64,000 nt of DNA, from assembly GCF_019443965.1 (NCBI RefSeq), contig NZ_CP040814.1, positions 744,001 to 808,000 on the forward strand. The letters run 5' to 3'. Of this stretch, positions 17,896 to 26,444 are shown piece by piece. Made by a program: the position numbers and the translations under genes. Under the pieces are notes generated by a model. It was not told the DNA's origin, made no database searches, and worked only from the letters and a program-made list of their open reading frames with translations. The stretch comes from Salinibacterium sp. M195 (GTDB taxonomy: Bacteria; Actinomycetota; Actinomycetes; Actinomycetales; Microbacteriaceae). Every line of letters starts with the position of its first letter. Positions within the stretch are counted from its first letter, which is position 1.

Positions 17896-18107
17896 TCCCG
17901 TGCTTCGCTAAGCGCTCCGGCCCGAATGAGTTTCGCCGACAAGTTTCTTGAGACCTTCGAGGCCAGCACGCTTGGCTGCGACGGAATAGGGCCGCGGTGG
18001 GAAGTATTCTCTTGGGAACGACACGTCCCCATTCCGACAGCGGGCGGCCTTAGCTGAATAAAGTCAGTGTTGAAGTTGGAGAGCCGATCCTGAGCGAGGC
18101 TATCACC

Positions 18108-18136
18108 AGTTGTCTTGAGTTATTCAAAACAACTGA
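18108..18136. promoter_or_regulatory. Fur-type operator before the Fur-family gene
   Basis: A 29-bp interrupted palindrome centred at 18122: outer arms CAGTTGT (18108-18114) and ACAACTG (18130-18136), inner arms TTGA (18116-18119) and TCAA (18125-18128). Eleven of twelve arm positions pair. It ends 13 bp before the fur-type ATG, as expected for autoregulation of a peroxide-sensing Fur protein. Confidence 0.65.
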
Positions 18137-18149
18137 TACCGTCGTAACC

Positions 18150-18599
18150 ATGGAAACAGTGACGGATGCGGCGCTCGCCGACACTCTGCGAGAGGCCGGT
18201 CTGAAAGTGACCGAGCCCCGCGTCGCTGTGCTGAGCGCTCTCACCGACATCCCTCACTCGGATGCCGACACAGTGTTCAGCGCTGTACTGCCGAGTTTGC
18301 CCGGCACCTCCCTCCAAGCCGTGTACGGAGTACTGGCGGCGCTGACGACGGCGGGCTTGCTGCGCAAGATCGAACCGGCAGGGTCATCCGCTCTCTATGA
18401 ACGCCGCATTGGCGACAACCACCACCACATCGTCTGCACCGAATGCAGCGCCGTTCGCGACGTGGACTGTGTCGTTGGTCACGCGCCGTGCCTCACTCCA
18501 TCCGAAGCCGGCGGCTTCACCGTGCACACCGCCGAAGTGAACTTCTGGGGCGTATGCCCCGATTGCCAGACCGCTCTCACGCAAACGAGTGCAGACTAA
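18150..18599 (+). CDS. Fur-family transcriptional repressor (peroxide/iron type), partner of catalase
   Basis: Metal-dependent repressor of 149 residues. The N-terminal winged helix (L-R-E-A-G-L-K-V-T-E-P-R-V-A-V-L, then S-L-Q-A-V-Y-G-V-L-A-A-L-T) is followed by the metal-binding dimerisation domain. That domain carries the H-H-H-I-V-C-T-E-C box, with two Cys, and a second Cys pair near the end (G-V-C-P-D-C), giving the structural zinc site. It precedes a catalase gene by 77 bp on the same strand, the classical fur/perR-like and katA arrangement, so it probably senses peroxide and derepresses catalase. Whether it responds to iron or peroxide is not directly visible. Confidence 0.92.
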   Translation: METVTDAALADTLREAGLKVTEPRVAVLSALTDIPHSDADTVFSAVLPSLPGTSLQAVYGVLAALTTAGLLRKIEPAGSSALYERRIGDNHHHIVCTECSAVRDVDCVVGHAPCLTPSEAGGFTVHTAEVNFWGVCPDCQTALTQTSAD

Positions 18600-18606
18600 A
18601 GAACAC

Positions 18607-18620
18607 AGACAGCGCTGTCT
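18607..18620. promoter_or_regulatory. 14-bp perfect palindrome upstream of katA
   Basis: AGACAGCGCTGTCT lies in the 77-bp fur-katA gap, 57 bp before the katA start. It could be an operator, or form an RNA hairpin tuning read-through from the regulator gene. No known protein site is claimed. Confidence 0.4.
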
Positions 18621-18676
18621 ACGCTGTCATCCGATCGTCAATTCGCCAATAATCCCACCCACAAAAAGGAGACATC

Positions 18677-20176
18677 GTGACAGAACCCACGACAACCCAG
18701 GCCGGCGCACCCATTGCGAGCGACGAACATTCGCTCACGACAGGTCCTGATGGCGTAATCGGGCTCCACGACCGTTTTCTGGTCGAGAAGCTCGCATCGT
18801 TCAACCGCGAGCGGGTGCCGGAGCGCAACCCCCACGCCAAGGGTGCTGGAGCATTTGGTGAGTTCGTCGTCACAGAAGACGTGTCTCGGTTCACCAAGGC
18901 TGCCGTCTTCCAGAAGGGCGCAACGAGTGAAACCATTCTGCGTTTCTCGTCCGTAGCCGGAGAACAGGGTTCGCCTGACACCTGGCGCGACGTTCGCGGC
19001 TTCGCGCTGCGTTTCTACACCACCGAGGGAAACCTCGACATCGTCGGAAACAACACTCCCGTCTTCTTCATTCGTGACGGCATGAAGTTCCCCGACTTCA
19101 TCCACTCGCAGAAGCGCCTCGGCGACTCCGGTCTTCGTGACGGTGACATGCAGTGGGACTTCTGGACCCTTTCGCCTGAAAGCGCCCACCAGGTCACGTA
19201 CCTCATGGGTGACCGCGGCCTCTCCAAGTCATGGCGCCACCTCAACGGCTACAGCTCGCACACCTACCAGTGGATCAACGCTGAAGGCGAGCGCTTCTGG
19301 GTGCAGTACCACTTCAAGTCCCGCCAGGGTGTTGAGCTCATGGAAGCTGCCGAAGCCGAGCGCATCGCCGGAGAAGACGCCGACTACTACCGTCGCGACC
19401 TCTTCAACGCCATCGCCGACGGCGACTACCCCACCTGGGATGTCTCGGTGCAGGTCATGCCGTACGAAGAAGCCAAGACCTACCGCTTCAACCCCTTCGA
19501 CCTCACCAAGACGTGGTCGCACAAGGACTACCCGCTGATTCCGGTTGGCCACTTCACGCTCAACCGCAACCCGGAGAACTTCTTCGCGCAGATCGAGCAG
19601 TCAGCGTTCTCGCCGTCGAACATGGTTCCCGGCACCGACATCAGCCCAGACAAGATGCTGATGGCGCGGGTGTTCTCCTACCCGGATGCCCAGCGCAACC
19701 GCATCGGCACCAACTACAACCAGCTGCCGGTGAACCAGCCGCACGCCTCTGAAGCGCGCAACTACCAGCACGAAGGTTCGATGAACTACAAGATCGGTGA
19801 CGCGGCCGCTCGCACGTACACGCCGAACTCGTTCGGCGGCCCCGCAGCTCAGCCCGAGCTTGCTGGCGAAGGTGGCTGGGCAACCGACGGCGAACTGCTT
19901 CGCGCCGCAGCAACGCTGCACTCCGAAGACGACGACTTCGGCCAGGCCGGAACGCTCTACCGCGATGTCTTCTCGGCAGAGTCAAAGGCTCGCTTCATCG
20001 AAACGCTCACCGGACAGGGCCGTGGCATCACGATTCCCGAGATCCTCGAGCGCTTCTACTGGTACTGGACAAGTGTGGATGCTGACCTCGGCGCCACGCT
20101 GCGCCAGACAGTTCCCGGCAACGATGACACCAGCAACGAAGAGGCTGATCCCGTCGGAGTTGGTCCAGCCAACTAG
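18677..20176 (+). CDS. katA: Monofunctional haem catalase (small-subunit, clade 3 type)
   Basis: Hydrogen peroxide dismutase of 499 residues, cytoplasmic. The catalytic histidine motif is the [11 protein letters not shown] stretch (residues about 51-61), where most catalases read [12 protein letters not shown] and [11 protein letters not shown], with the conserved Asn, follow. The proximal haem signature [12 protein letters not shown] is near residue 331. GTG start with a strong AAAGGAGA ribosome site. The length fits small-subunit catalases. The neighbouring fur-type gene is its likely regulator. Confidence 0.95.
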   Translation: MTEPTTTQAGAPIASDEHSLTTGPDGVIGLHDRFLVEKLASFNRERVPERNPHAKGAGAFGEFVVTEDVSRFTKAAVFQKGATSETILRFSSVAGEQGSPDTWRDVRGFALRFYTTEGNLDIVGNNTPVFFIRDGMKFPDFIHSQKRLGDSGLRDGDMQWDFWTLSPESAHQVTYLMGDRGLSKSWRHLNGYSSHTYQWINAEGERFWVQYHFKSRQGVELMEAAEAERIAGEDADYYRRDLFNAIADGDYPTWDVSVQVMPYEEAKTYRFNPFDLTKTWSHKDYPLIPVGHFTLNRNPENFFAQIEQSAFSPSNMVPGTDISPDKMLMARVFSYPDAQRNRIGTNYNQLPVNQPHASEARNYQHEGSMNYKIGDAAARTYTPNSFGGPAAQPELAGEGGWATDGELLRAAATLHSEDDDFGQAGTLYRDVFSAESKARFIETLTGQGRGITIPEILERFYWYWTSVDADLGATLRQTVPGNDDTSNEEADPVGVGPAN

Positions 20177-20216
20177 CAACACCTAGAGCGGCTCGCGCTA
20201 GCGAACTGCTGAACGC

Positions 20217-20254
20217 CGGATGCCCGGTCCCCGAGAGTGGGGGCCGGGCATCCG
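20217..20254. terminator. Bidirectional hairpin terminator between katA and the TSUP gene
   Basis: Long inverted repeat: CGGATGCCCGG (20217-20227) pairs with CCGGGCATCCG (20244-20254), and inner CCCC with GGGG close the stem over a short GAGAG-type loop. It lies between two convergent genes. A U-run is weak on both sides. Confidence 0.7.
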
Positions 20255-20258
20255 TTCG

Positions 20259-20999
20259 TTAAGAAGCGAGAGCGAGCGCACCGTCGATGATCGCGACGGT
20301 CCCTCCGAGGTAGGCCACGATGATCACCGCGATACGGGCAACTCGATGACTGATGTGACGAGTGAGCACTTCACCGAGCGCGAGCCCCACCAGCAGCGAA
20401 CCGATGATGAGGATCCAGCTGGCGGCATCCAAATCAGGAAGCACCCCGCCCGAAAAGAACGCCTTCGTCGCGAGGGATGCCGTGCCGACGATCACAAAGT
20501 AGGGCTGCAGAGTGGCCGCGAAGTTCACTTGAGGCCAGCGCATCAGCACCGCATAAATGCTGAGGGCCGGGCCGCCGACTCCCGCAGCCGTATTCATGAA
20601 GCCGGATGCCGCCCCCGCGACGATCGCCGCCGGGCGGGCCGGAACGACACGCTCCGCGCGCGTGATGACCAGGGTCGCGGTGAGGGCAACAATCACGAGA
20701 ACCCCAACCCCCAACTGCATAACAGCGCCGGGAAGTCGAGTCACGAGCAGTGAGCCCGGGATGATGGCCGCGACCGCCGGGATCGCCAGCCACGCGAGAG
20801 TGCGCCACTCGATGTGTCGCCACACGCGCGGGATGATGAGCAGAGACGAGACGACACCACACAGGTTCACGACGAGCACCCCGTCGAAGGGCCCGAGCAG
20901 AATCACGATCAGCGGAGACGCCACGAGCGCGAAACCCATGCCGGTGATGCGTTGAGAGAGTGCTCCTATAACGACGGCGAGAGCGACAAGAGCGAGCAC
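20259..20999 (-). CDS. TSUP-family (TauE/SafE) membrane transporter
   Basis: Integral membrane protein of 246 residues with about seven to eight hydrophobic helices in two similar halves. The TauE/SafE pattern appears as G-M-G-F-A-L-V-A-S-P near residue 20 and G-A-A-S-G-F-M-N-T-A-A-G-V-G-G-P near 148-163. Family members export sulfite, sulfoacetate or other organosulfur anions. No sulfur gene is adjacent, so the substrate is unknown. GTG start at 20999. The stop is close to the katA terminator, with which it converges. Confidence 0.85.
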   Translation of the reverse strand: MLALVALAVVIGALSQRITGMGFALVASPLIVILLGPFDGVLVVNLCGVVSSLLIIPRVWRHIEWRTLAWLAIPAVAAIIPGSLLVTRLPGAVMQLGVGVLVIVALTATLVITRAERVVPARPAAIVAGAASGFMNTAAGVGGPALSIYAVLMRWPQVNFAATLQPYFVIVGTASLATKAFFSGGVLPDLDAASWILIIGSLLVGLALGEVLTRHISHRVARIAVIIVAYLGGTVAIIDGALALAS

Positions 21000-21014
21000 C
21001 GCCCTAGCCTAGGC

Positions 21015-21080
21015 GGACGTGATCGTCGCCACGGACGTGATCGCGGTAGTGGACGTGCTCGCGGTAGTGGACGTGCTCGC
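21015..21080. repeat. Tandem repeat of an 18-bp unit, 3.7 copies
   Basis: Units start at 21015, 21033, 21051 and 21069; consensus GGACGTGATCGCGGTAGT with a few changes, the last copy cut after 12 bases. It lies between the start of the TSUP gene and the end of the GNAT gene, which are both on the minus strand, so it is in the leader of the TSUP gene. Confidence 0.85.
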
Positions 21081-21102
21081 AGCGGCCCCAGCGAAACTCT
21101 CG

Positions 21103-21567
21103 CTAGAGCGCCTTTGAGTAGCAGACACTGAGCGGTTCGCCAGCATAAGCTCCGAAGCTTTCGATGCGGCTGTAGCCCTCGCGCTCATAGAACCGCATGG
21201 CGTCAGGCTGTGCAGTTCCCGTCTCCAATACGAGTTCAGTAGCCGACTGGGCACGAGCCCACTCCTCAAGCCCTCTCAGCACGGCGATCGCAATACCGCT
21301 GCCGCGCTGGGCCGGAGTGACGTACATCCGCTTGATCTCGAAACCGCCATTGTCGAGCTCGCGAAGCCCACCGCAGCCGGCAGGAACACCGTCAACGTAG
21401 GCGATGAGAAACACCGTGACGCTGTCGGATGTCGGCTTAGCGCCAGGCTCGCTGTCTTCAGTTCCGTAGCGCGCAGTGAGCTCAGCACGCTGCGCAGAAC
21501 GCAGCATCACCGAGTCAGCGTGCTCGAAGGGAACGCTACGGAGTTCAAGTTCGTAAGTGTCTTCCAC
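21103..21567 (-). CDS. GNAT-family N-acetyltransferase
   Basis: Acetyl-CoA-dependent N-acetyltransferase of 154 residues. The acetyl-CoA loop is visible as R-M-Y-V-T-P-A-Q-R-G-S-G-I-A-I-A-V-L-R (residues about 80-98), with the motif B region E-L-V-L-E-T-G, then R-F-Y-E-R-E-G-Y. Length is normal. The start at 21567 places the N-terminus in the expected position. The acceptor is unknown. Confidence 0.88.
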   Translation of the reverse strand: MEDTYELELRSVPFEHADSVMLRSAQRAELTARYGTEDSEPGAKPTSDSVTVFLIAYVDGVPAGCGGLRELDNGGFEIKRMYVTPAQRGSGIAIAVLRGLEEWARAQSATELVLETGTAQPDAMRFYEREGYSRIESFGAYAGEPLSVCYSKAL

Positions 21568-21646
21568 GTCAGAAGCCTAGTCTGCGCCGCACGCCATCCC
21601 ACTCACATTTTGCGAGAGCACAGCTACAGGGTGCAGACTTCGAATC

Positions 21647-23875
21647 ATGGAGAATGCGAACCGCATCGTGCACAGCGCTGGCGGTATGCCGATCAGCGAC
21701 GCAGCCGTGCCAGTCACGACGAAGGCTTCGGTGCACGCCTTTGACGAGGCGGTACGCGCTGTTCGTGCCGGCGAACTCGATGCTGACGAAGCCGCAGCCC
21801 AGCTCATTAGGCTCCTGACCGATAAGGAACTGCTCGGGTTGCTCGACGGTGATTCTCCCCGGCGACTCTTGCCCTTCATTCCCGCCCTCCTCGGTCGGCG
21901 ACCATTCGTGGCCGGTGCGGTATCGCGGCTCGGCATCCCGGGCATTCGATTCAGCGACGGTGCTCGTGGTGTCGTGATAGGTGCGGCTACAGCGTTCCCC
22001 GTGACAATGGCGCGAGCAGCAACCTGGGATCCGGAGCTTGAGCAACGGGTCGGGGTAGCGATCGGCGCCGAGACCCGCGCGCGGGGCGCGAACTACTCTG
22101 CCTCGGTGTGTGTGAACTTGCTGCGGCATCCCGCCTGGGGCCGCGCGCAGGAATGTTACGGCGAAGATCCGGTGCTCGTCGGGCAGATGGGTTCGGCCCT
22201 CACTCGCGGTGTTCGCGTGCACACGATGGCCTGCGTGAAGCATTTCGCGCTCAACTCAATGGAGAACGAACGCTTCGAGGTCGACGTGGAAGTCGATGAC
22301 CACGCGCTGCATGAGGTGTACTTGCCCCATTTCAAAGCCGTGGTGGATGCCGGAGCCGACTCTGTCATGAGCGCCTACAACCGGGTGCGCGGCGAATACA
22401 TGGATGTTAATCGCGCCCTCCTGACGGATGTGCTGCGAGACGAGTGGGGTTTCACCGGTTTCGTGACGAGCGACTGGGTTTTCGGAACTCACGATGCGGT
22501 CGTCAGTCTGCAGGCCGGAATGGATGTCGAGATGCCGTTGCGCATGCTGCGGGCGCGCGCATTACCTGCCGCACTGCGTAGCGGGGAGCTTGACCGCGCG
22601 ACCGTGCTGGAGTCTGCTCACCGCATTCTTCGCACCAGTATTTTGCAGGCGGCAACGCGCGAACAGCAGGAGCCGAAGGCGACCATGATCGCCTCTCCCG
22701 CGCACCGGGCCCTTGCCCTGCAGGCAGCCGCGGAGTCAATCGTGCTGCTCAAGAACGATGCCGTTGATGAGGCACCGCTCCTGCCATTGGCTCCCGGCAC
22801 GAGGCGGCTCGCTGTCATCGGGCGACTCGCTGACGAAGACAACTTGGGCGATCATGGCTCCTCTCGCGTTCGGCCGCCATCCACCGTCTCCCCGTTGCAA
22901 GGATTGCGCGAAGCGTTCCCGGAGGCGCAGATCACGACCGCCACTGGAAAGAACGAGAGCGCTGCCGCCGAGCTCGCGGCGCAGGCAGAAACTGTTGTCG
23001 TTGTCGTGGGCCTCGACCAGCACGACGAGGGTGAGTCCGTCGTTACGGGTGGAGTTGACGTCGGGATACTCGGCCGCGCATTCAACTCTGGTCTGTCTCG
23101 CCGTATCTTCATCGGGCTGGCGCACCTCGCGGCACGCTTCGTGCGCGGCGGCGATCGGAGTTCGCTCGAACTTCGTCCGTCCGACGCGAGCCTTATCCGC
23201 GCCGTCACCGCAGCCAATCCGCGCACCGTCGTGGTGCTGATTGGCGGGAGCGCGATCGTGACCGACGCGTGGCGGGATAGCGTTCCTGCGCTTGTTCTTG
23301 CGTGGTACGGCGGCATGGAAGGTGGACACGCGCTCGCGAGCATGCTGACGGGAGACACCGAACCCGGAGGTCGCTTGCCGTTTGTCATCCCGCGTGACGC
23401 GGCGCATCTGCCCCCGTTCGATAGCGCAGCTAAAGCCGTTGTGTATGACGACAAGTGGGGCCAGCGCCATCTCGACGGAGCCGGTATCGCTCCCGCGTTC
23501 CCGTTCGGATTCGGGTTGGGCTACACGACCATGACGCACGAGCTCCTCGATCACACGTTTACTGATGCGGGTGGCTCCGCGCGTATTCTCGTGACCAATA
23601 CGGGCGATCGCGACGGATCGATTGTCGTGCAGCTTTACGCCGCCGATCTGTCGGCCGAGCATCCGGTAGCTCAGCTAGTGGGTTTTCAGAAAGTGACGCT
23701 GCAGCGCGGGAAGAGTGCGACCGTGCAGGTCGCGCTCGACGCGGGGCCGACGTTACAGCGGGATCCACGTACTCGGCAGTGGCACGCGCGAGCCGGCGAT
23801 TGGGCGCTGCTTGCCGCTCAACACAGCCCGTCGCACTGGGCAGGCGCCGTGCCATTGCGGCCCGCCGCCAACTAG
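21647..23875 (+). CDS. Glycoside hydrolase family 3 (beta-glucosidase / beta-xylosidase type)
   Basis: Retaining beta-glycosidase of 742 residues. The N-terminal TIM barrel carries the substrate-binding motifs R-F-S-D-G (101-105), the V-K-H-F motif at 197-200 with conserved K198 and H199, and the nucleophile in T-S-D-W (D276). A second alpha/beta sandwich (residues about 340-560) supplies the acid/base region, and a fibronectin-III-like domain ends the protein, as in typical GH3 enzymes. No signal peptide is seen, so it probably acts inside the cell on imported oligosaccharides. It stands alone, convergent with the following glycosyltransferase gene. Confidence 0.92.
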   Translation: MENANRIVHSAGGMPISDAAVPVTTKASVHAFDEAVRAVRAGELDADEAAAQLIRLLTDKELLGLLDGDSPRRLLPFIPALLGRRPFVAGAVSRLGIPGIRFSDGARGVVIGAATAFPVTMARAATWDPELEQRVGVAIGAETRARGANYSASVCVNLLRHPAWGRAQECYGEDPVLVGQMGSALTRGVRVHTMACVKHFALNSMENERFEVDVEVDDHALHEVYLPHFKAVVDAGADSVMSAYNRVRGEYMDVNRALLTDVLRDEWGFTGFVTSDWVFGTHDAVVSLQAGMDVEMPLRMLRARALPAALRSGELDRATVLESAHRILRTSILQAATREQQEPKATMIASPAHRALALQAAAESIVLLKNDAVDEAPLLPLAPGTRRLAVIGRLADEDNLGDHGSSRVRPPSTVSPLQGLREAFPEAQITTATGKNESAAAELAAQAETVVVVVGLDQHDEGESVVTGGVDVGILGRAFNSGLSRRIFIGLAHLAARFVRGGDRSSLELRPSDASLIRAVTAANPRTVVVLIGGSAIVTDAWRDSVPALVLAWYGGMEGGHALASMLTGDTEPGGRLPFVIPRDAAHLPPFDSAAKAVVYDDKWGQRHLDGAGIAPAFPFGFGLGYTTMTHELLDHTFTDAGGSARILVTNTGDRDGSIVVQLYAADLSAEHPVAQLVGFQKVTLQRGKSATVQVALDAGPTLQRDPRTRQWHARAGDWALLAAQHSPSHWAGAVPLRPAAN

Positions 23876-23902
23876 CGGATCAGACTGCGACTGCGTCTGC
23901 AG

Positions 23903-25345
23903 CTACGTCTGCGGAAGCGCGTCGATGCGAACACGCAGGGAATCGTCATTGCGCAGCACGGCCCGAATAAGTCGGCGGCCTTCCCACCGAAGCGAAGCAA
24001 GCGTCTGATCGGGGCGGAGCACTAACTCGCCCTCAGCCGACGCGTACCGCTTCTGCAGGTCTTGCAGTTCGTCTGCTTTCAGGAGTGCCACCGTGCTGTT
24101 GTCGGTGGGGTCGGTCAGCCGCACCAGAGCAGAATCTCCCCGTAGATCGCTCGCCACCATTCGTTTTTCGCTGGCGGCAAGAATAGCTTTTTGCGCGGCG
24201 CGGGTCACGACGATCGGGCGGCGCGGGCCATCAAGCAGCCCGGTGAGAACGTCTGCCGCGGCATCCGGTCGTCCGGTGCTCTTCGCGGCCGCTTGCATTC
24301 GTTGGAGGCGACCAGGCTCGCTCACGATCTGGTCGATCTTCCAACCGAGCGTGGTGACGTCGTTGCAACGAACAGCAGCACCCTGCTCCATCAGGTAATC
24401 ACCGTTGCGAACTTCTTGCCCCGGGATGGGGTTCACCAGCACCATGGGCAACCCCGCTGCCATGCATTCGGAGGCCGAGAGCCCACCCGGTTTACCCACA
24501 AACAGGTCGGCCCTTCTGAGCAGTGCGGGCATCTCAGTCGTGAAGCCCAGAATCTGGAAGCGATCGTCAGCCCCGACGAGTTTCTCAATGTCGGCACGAG
24601 TCTGCTCGTTGTGTCCGCAGACGACCGTCGCGGTAAACACCGAGCGCATATGCAGCGTCTGCCGCACCGCAGCGACGGCGTAGTCTCCGCCCGCAGCGCC
24701 CGCAGAAATCAAGATGTGGGGAACGTCATGAGCGACGCGGTTAACCTCGGCATCCGAATACACGCTGATCGGGATGCCGGTAGCTGCCACGCGCTCGGGC
24801 GGCAGGCCGAGCGCCATCAGCTCGATCTTGCCTTCCTCCCGCGCCACGTTGAACGAGTGGAATGCGCTTGTCAGCCAGAGGCCTTGCGGATCGTAGTCGG
24901 TCGTGACAACCGCTGTTTTGGCATCGATGACTCCGCGCATGAGGAGCGTCGCCATGAGCTGGGCGGGCAGAAAATGCGTGCTGACGATCGCGGTGGGCTG
25001 AAAGCGTTTGATCTCCCGAATCACAGGAAGAGAGTTGGCCTGAGTCCAGGGGTCGATCGGTCCGCGGCGCCAAAAGGGGGCGTCGCTGACGTCGTACGCC
25101 CACTCGAGCAGCCATGGTAAACCTTTGGCAAGCACGAAGTAGCCCTTGCCCAACACATCGCGGTACAGGGTGCTGCTGACCTGAAGCACATCGAGGACCT
25201 TCACTTCGGCGACATCAGCGCGCGCGTCACACGCTTGGCGCACTGCCGCGGCGGCGCTGTTATGACCCGACCCGACGCCAGCGGACAAGATCAATACCCG
25301 CTCTCCTCCGGCTGCGGAGGGATCGGCGGTGTGGGTCTCTGGCAT
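23903..25345 (-). CDS. MGDG-synthase-like glycosyltransferase (GT28 family)
   Basis: Lipid-type glycosyltransferase of 480 residues. The N-terminal domain begins with V-L-I-L-S-A-G-V-G-S-G-H-N-S-A-A (residues about 17-32), the MGDG-synthase G-x-G-H motif that faces the diacylglycerol acceptor. The C-terminal Rossmann domain has H-I-L-I-S-A-G-A-A-G-G-D-Y and the nucleotide-sugar site K-P-G-G-L-S-A-S-E-C (residues about 286-295). Homologues add a hexose to diacylglycerol to make glycolipid. Here it may build membrane glycolipid. An extra C-terminal domain of about 110 residues is longer than in minimal family members; its role is unknown. Confidence 0.85.
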   Translation of the reverse strand: MPETHTADPSAAGGERVLILSAGVGSGHNSAAAAVRQACDARADVAEVKVLDVLQVSSTLYRDVLGKGYFVLAKGLPWLLEWAYDVSDAPFWRRGPIDPWTQANSLPVIREIKRFQPTAIVSTHFLPAQLMATLLMRGVIDAKTAVVTTDYDPQGLWLTSAFHSFNVAREEGKIELMALGLPPERVAATGIPISVYSDAEVNRVAHDVPHILISAGAAGGDYAVAAVRQTLHMRSVFTATVVCGHNEQTRADIEKLVGADDRFQILGFTTEMPALLRRADLFVGKPGGLSASECMAAGLPMVLVNPIPGQEVRNGDYLMEQGAAVRCNDVTTLGWKIDQIVSEPGRLQRMQAAAKSTGRPDAAADVLTGLLDGPRRPIVVTRAAQKAILAASEKRMVASDLRGDSALVRLTDPTDNSTVALLKADELQDLQKRYASAEGELVLRPDQTLASLRWEGRRLIRAVLRNDDSLRVRIDALPQT

Positions 25346-25415
25346 GGGGAAATGATAGTCGAGCCGAGTGCGGCTACGCCCGCTGCGCGTGCCTTATCGC
25401 CGGCGGCGAACGCGG

Positions 25416-26318
25416 TTACGGGAAATTGGGGAGGATTCCAGTCACACAGAGATTCCAAGTCATGCCGTTAGGTGTCACAGCACTCATGTTGGGGATCTTG
25501 AAGTTGTTGATTCCATCGCCGCCATAGACGTTGCTGATCATCAAAAACAGCGTTTCATTGCCGGAGACGGGCAAAGATCGGCCATCAGCAACCATGCCAT
25601 CGCCGGCCAGCGAAGAGGCAGTCAGAGAGAGCGTGCCTACAATGCACGTGCTTCTGCTGCCGTTGCTAGCTCCGCCGACGTCGGTTCCGAAATGGGCTGC
25701 GAGAAGAGAGTTTCCTGCGGGTCCGGTTGCGCCGGTTGCACCAGTAGCGCCGGTTTCGCCCGTCGCGCCCTGAGGTCCCTGCGCGCCTGTTTGCCCGTCC
25801 GAGCCGGGTGCTCCCATCGAGCCGGGTGCACCTAGAGCGCCGTTTGCCCCCATCGGACCCATCATTCCCGTCATGCCGTCTATACCCATGGGGCCGGTTG
25901 CTCCGGTGAGGCCTACCGCGCCGGGAACTCCGGCGTGCCCGGTTTCTCCCGTAGCGCCGTCTGCTCCAGTCGGGCCGGTCTTTCCGGCGGCACCGGCGGC
26001 GCCATCTGCTCCGTCGACGCCGTTCGCGCCGGCGAGTCCATCTGCTCCGTTGATGCCGTCGGTGCCGTTAACACCGTCTGCGCCGGCAACTCCGTCGGCC
26101 GCTGCCTCCGTCACGAACACGGCCTCGACAAAGCCTGCACCGCACGGGTCTGCGGCGGCGATGAGTTTGATTGCCGAGGAGGATGCGTCAATGCAAGCCT
26201 TCTGCAGCGCATCCGCGGAGCTTCCTTGAGCCGTGCACCCGGCCAGCAGAACAGCAGCGACGGCCGCACCTGCAAAGAGTCGAAGAGAGCGTGAGGGAGC
26301 GCGAAGCGGTGAAGGCAA
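25416..26318 (-). CDS. Collagen-like triplet-repeat lipoprotein
   Basis: Surface lipoprotein of 300 residues. A signal peptide ends in the lipobox L-L-A-G-C (cysteine at about residue 28). After a short linker, residues about 76-208 are an almost unbroken Gly-X-Y tract, collagen type, with about 40 triplets (many G-A-D, G-A-T, G-P-M). A globular C-terminal domain of about 90 residues follows, with two cysteines. TTG start is assumed at 26318. Such proteins usually form triple helices on the surface for adhesion, or decorate spores or phage tails. The lipid anchor here suggests attachment to the membrane outer face. Confidence 0.82.
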   Translation of the reverse strand: MPSPLRAPSRSLRLFAGAAVAAVLLAGCTAQGSSADALQKACIDASSSAIKLIAAADPCGAGFVEAVFVTEAAADGVAGADGVNGTDGINGADGLAGANGVDGADGAAGAAGKTGPTGADGATGETGHAGVPGAVGLTGATGPMGIDGMTGMMGPMGANGALGAPGSMGAPGSDGQTGAQGPQGATGETGATGATGATGPAGNSLLAAHFGTDVGGASNGSRSTCIVGTLSLTASSLAGDGMVADGRSLPVSGNETLFLMISNVYGGDGINNFKIPNMSAVTPNGMTWNLCVTGILPNFP

Positions 26319-26444
26319 GAAAGATCCAGTCGTTCGGGATGGCGCACAGATGCGTCAGAAGTTGATACAAAGCTATCGAAGCTGAGCGAGTGGGCTACCA
26401 CTGGTCTCTGCCCCCACTTAGAGGGGGTAAGCGCCGCTGCCGGC

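Noticed and set aside
17896..18107. Gene fragment after the nuclease-STAND gene
   Set aside because: A few codons read open (M-S-F-A-D-K-F-L-E-T-F), but they stop early and match nothing recognised.
21015..21080. 18-bp tandem repeat as a CRISPR array
   Set aside because: The units are directly adjacent without unique spacers, too short for CRISPR repeats, and no cas gene is near.
22736..23662. 308-residue frame antisense to the GH3 gene
   Set aside because: No start signal or domain; the plus strand has an intact GH3 enzyme.
24191..25120. 309-residue frame antisense to the GT28-like gene
   Set aside because: Rich in His, Arg and Gly as expected for antisense of a GC-rich gene; no motif.
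25690..26090. Periodic 9-bp DNA repeats as a non-coding satellite
   Set aside because: The period follows Gly-X-Y codons in the collagen-like gene on the minus strand.
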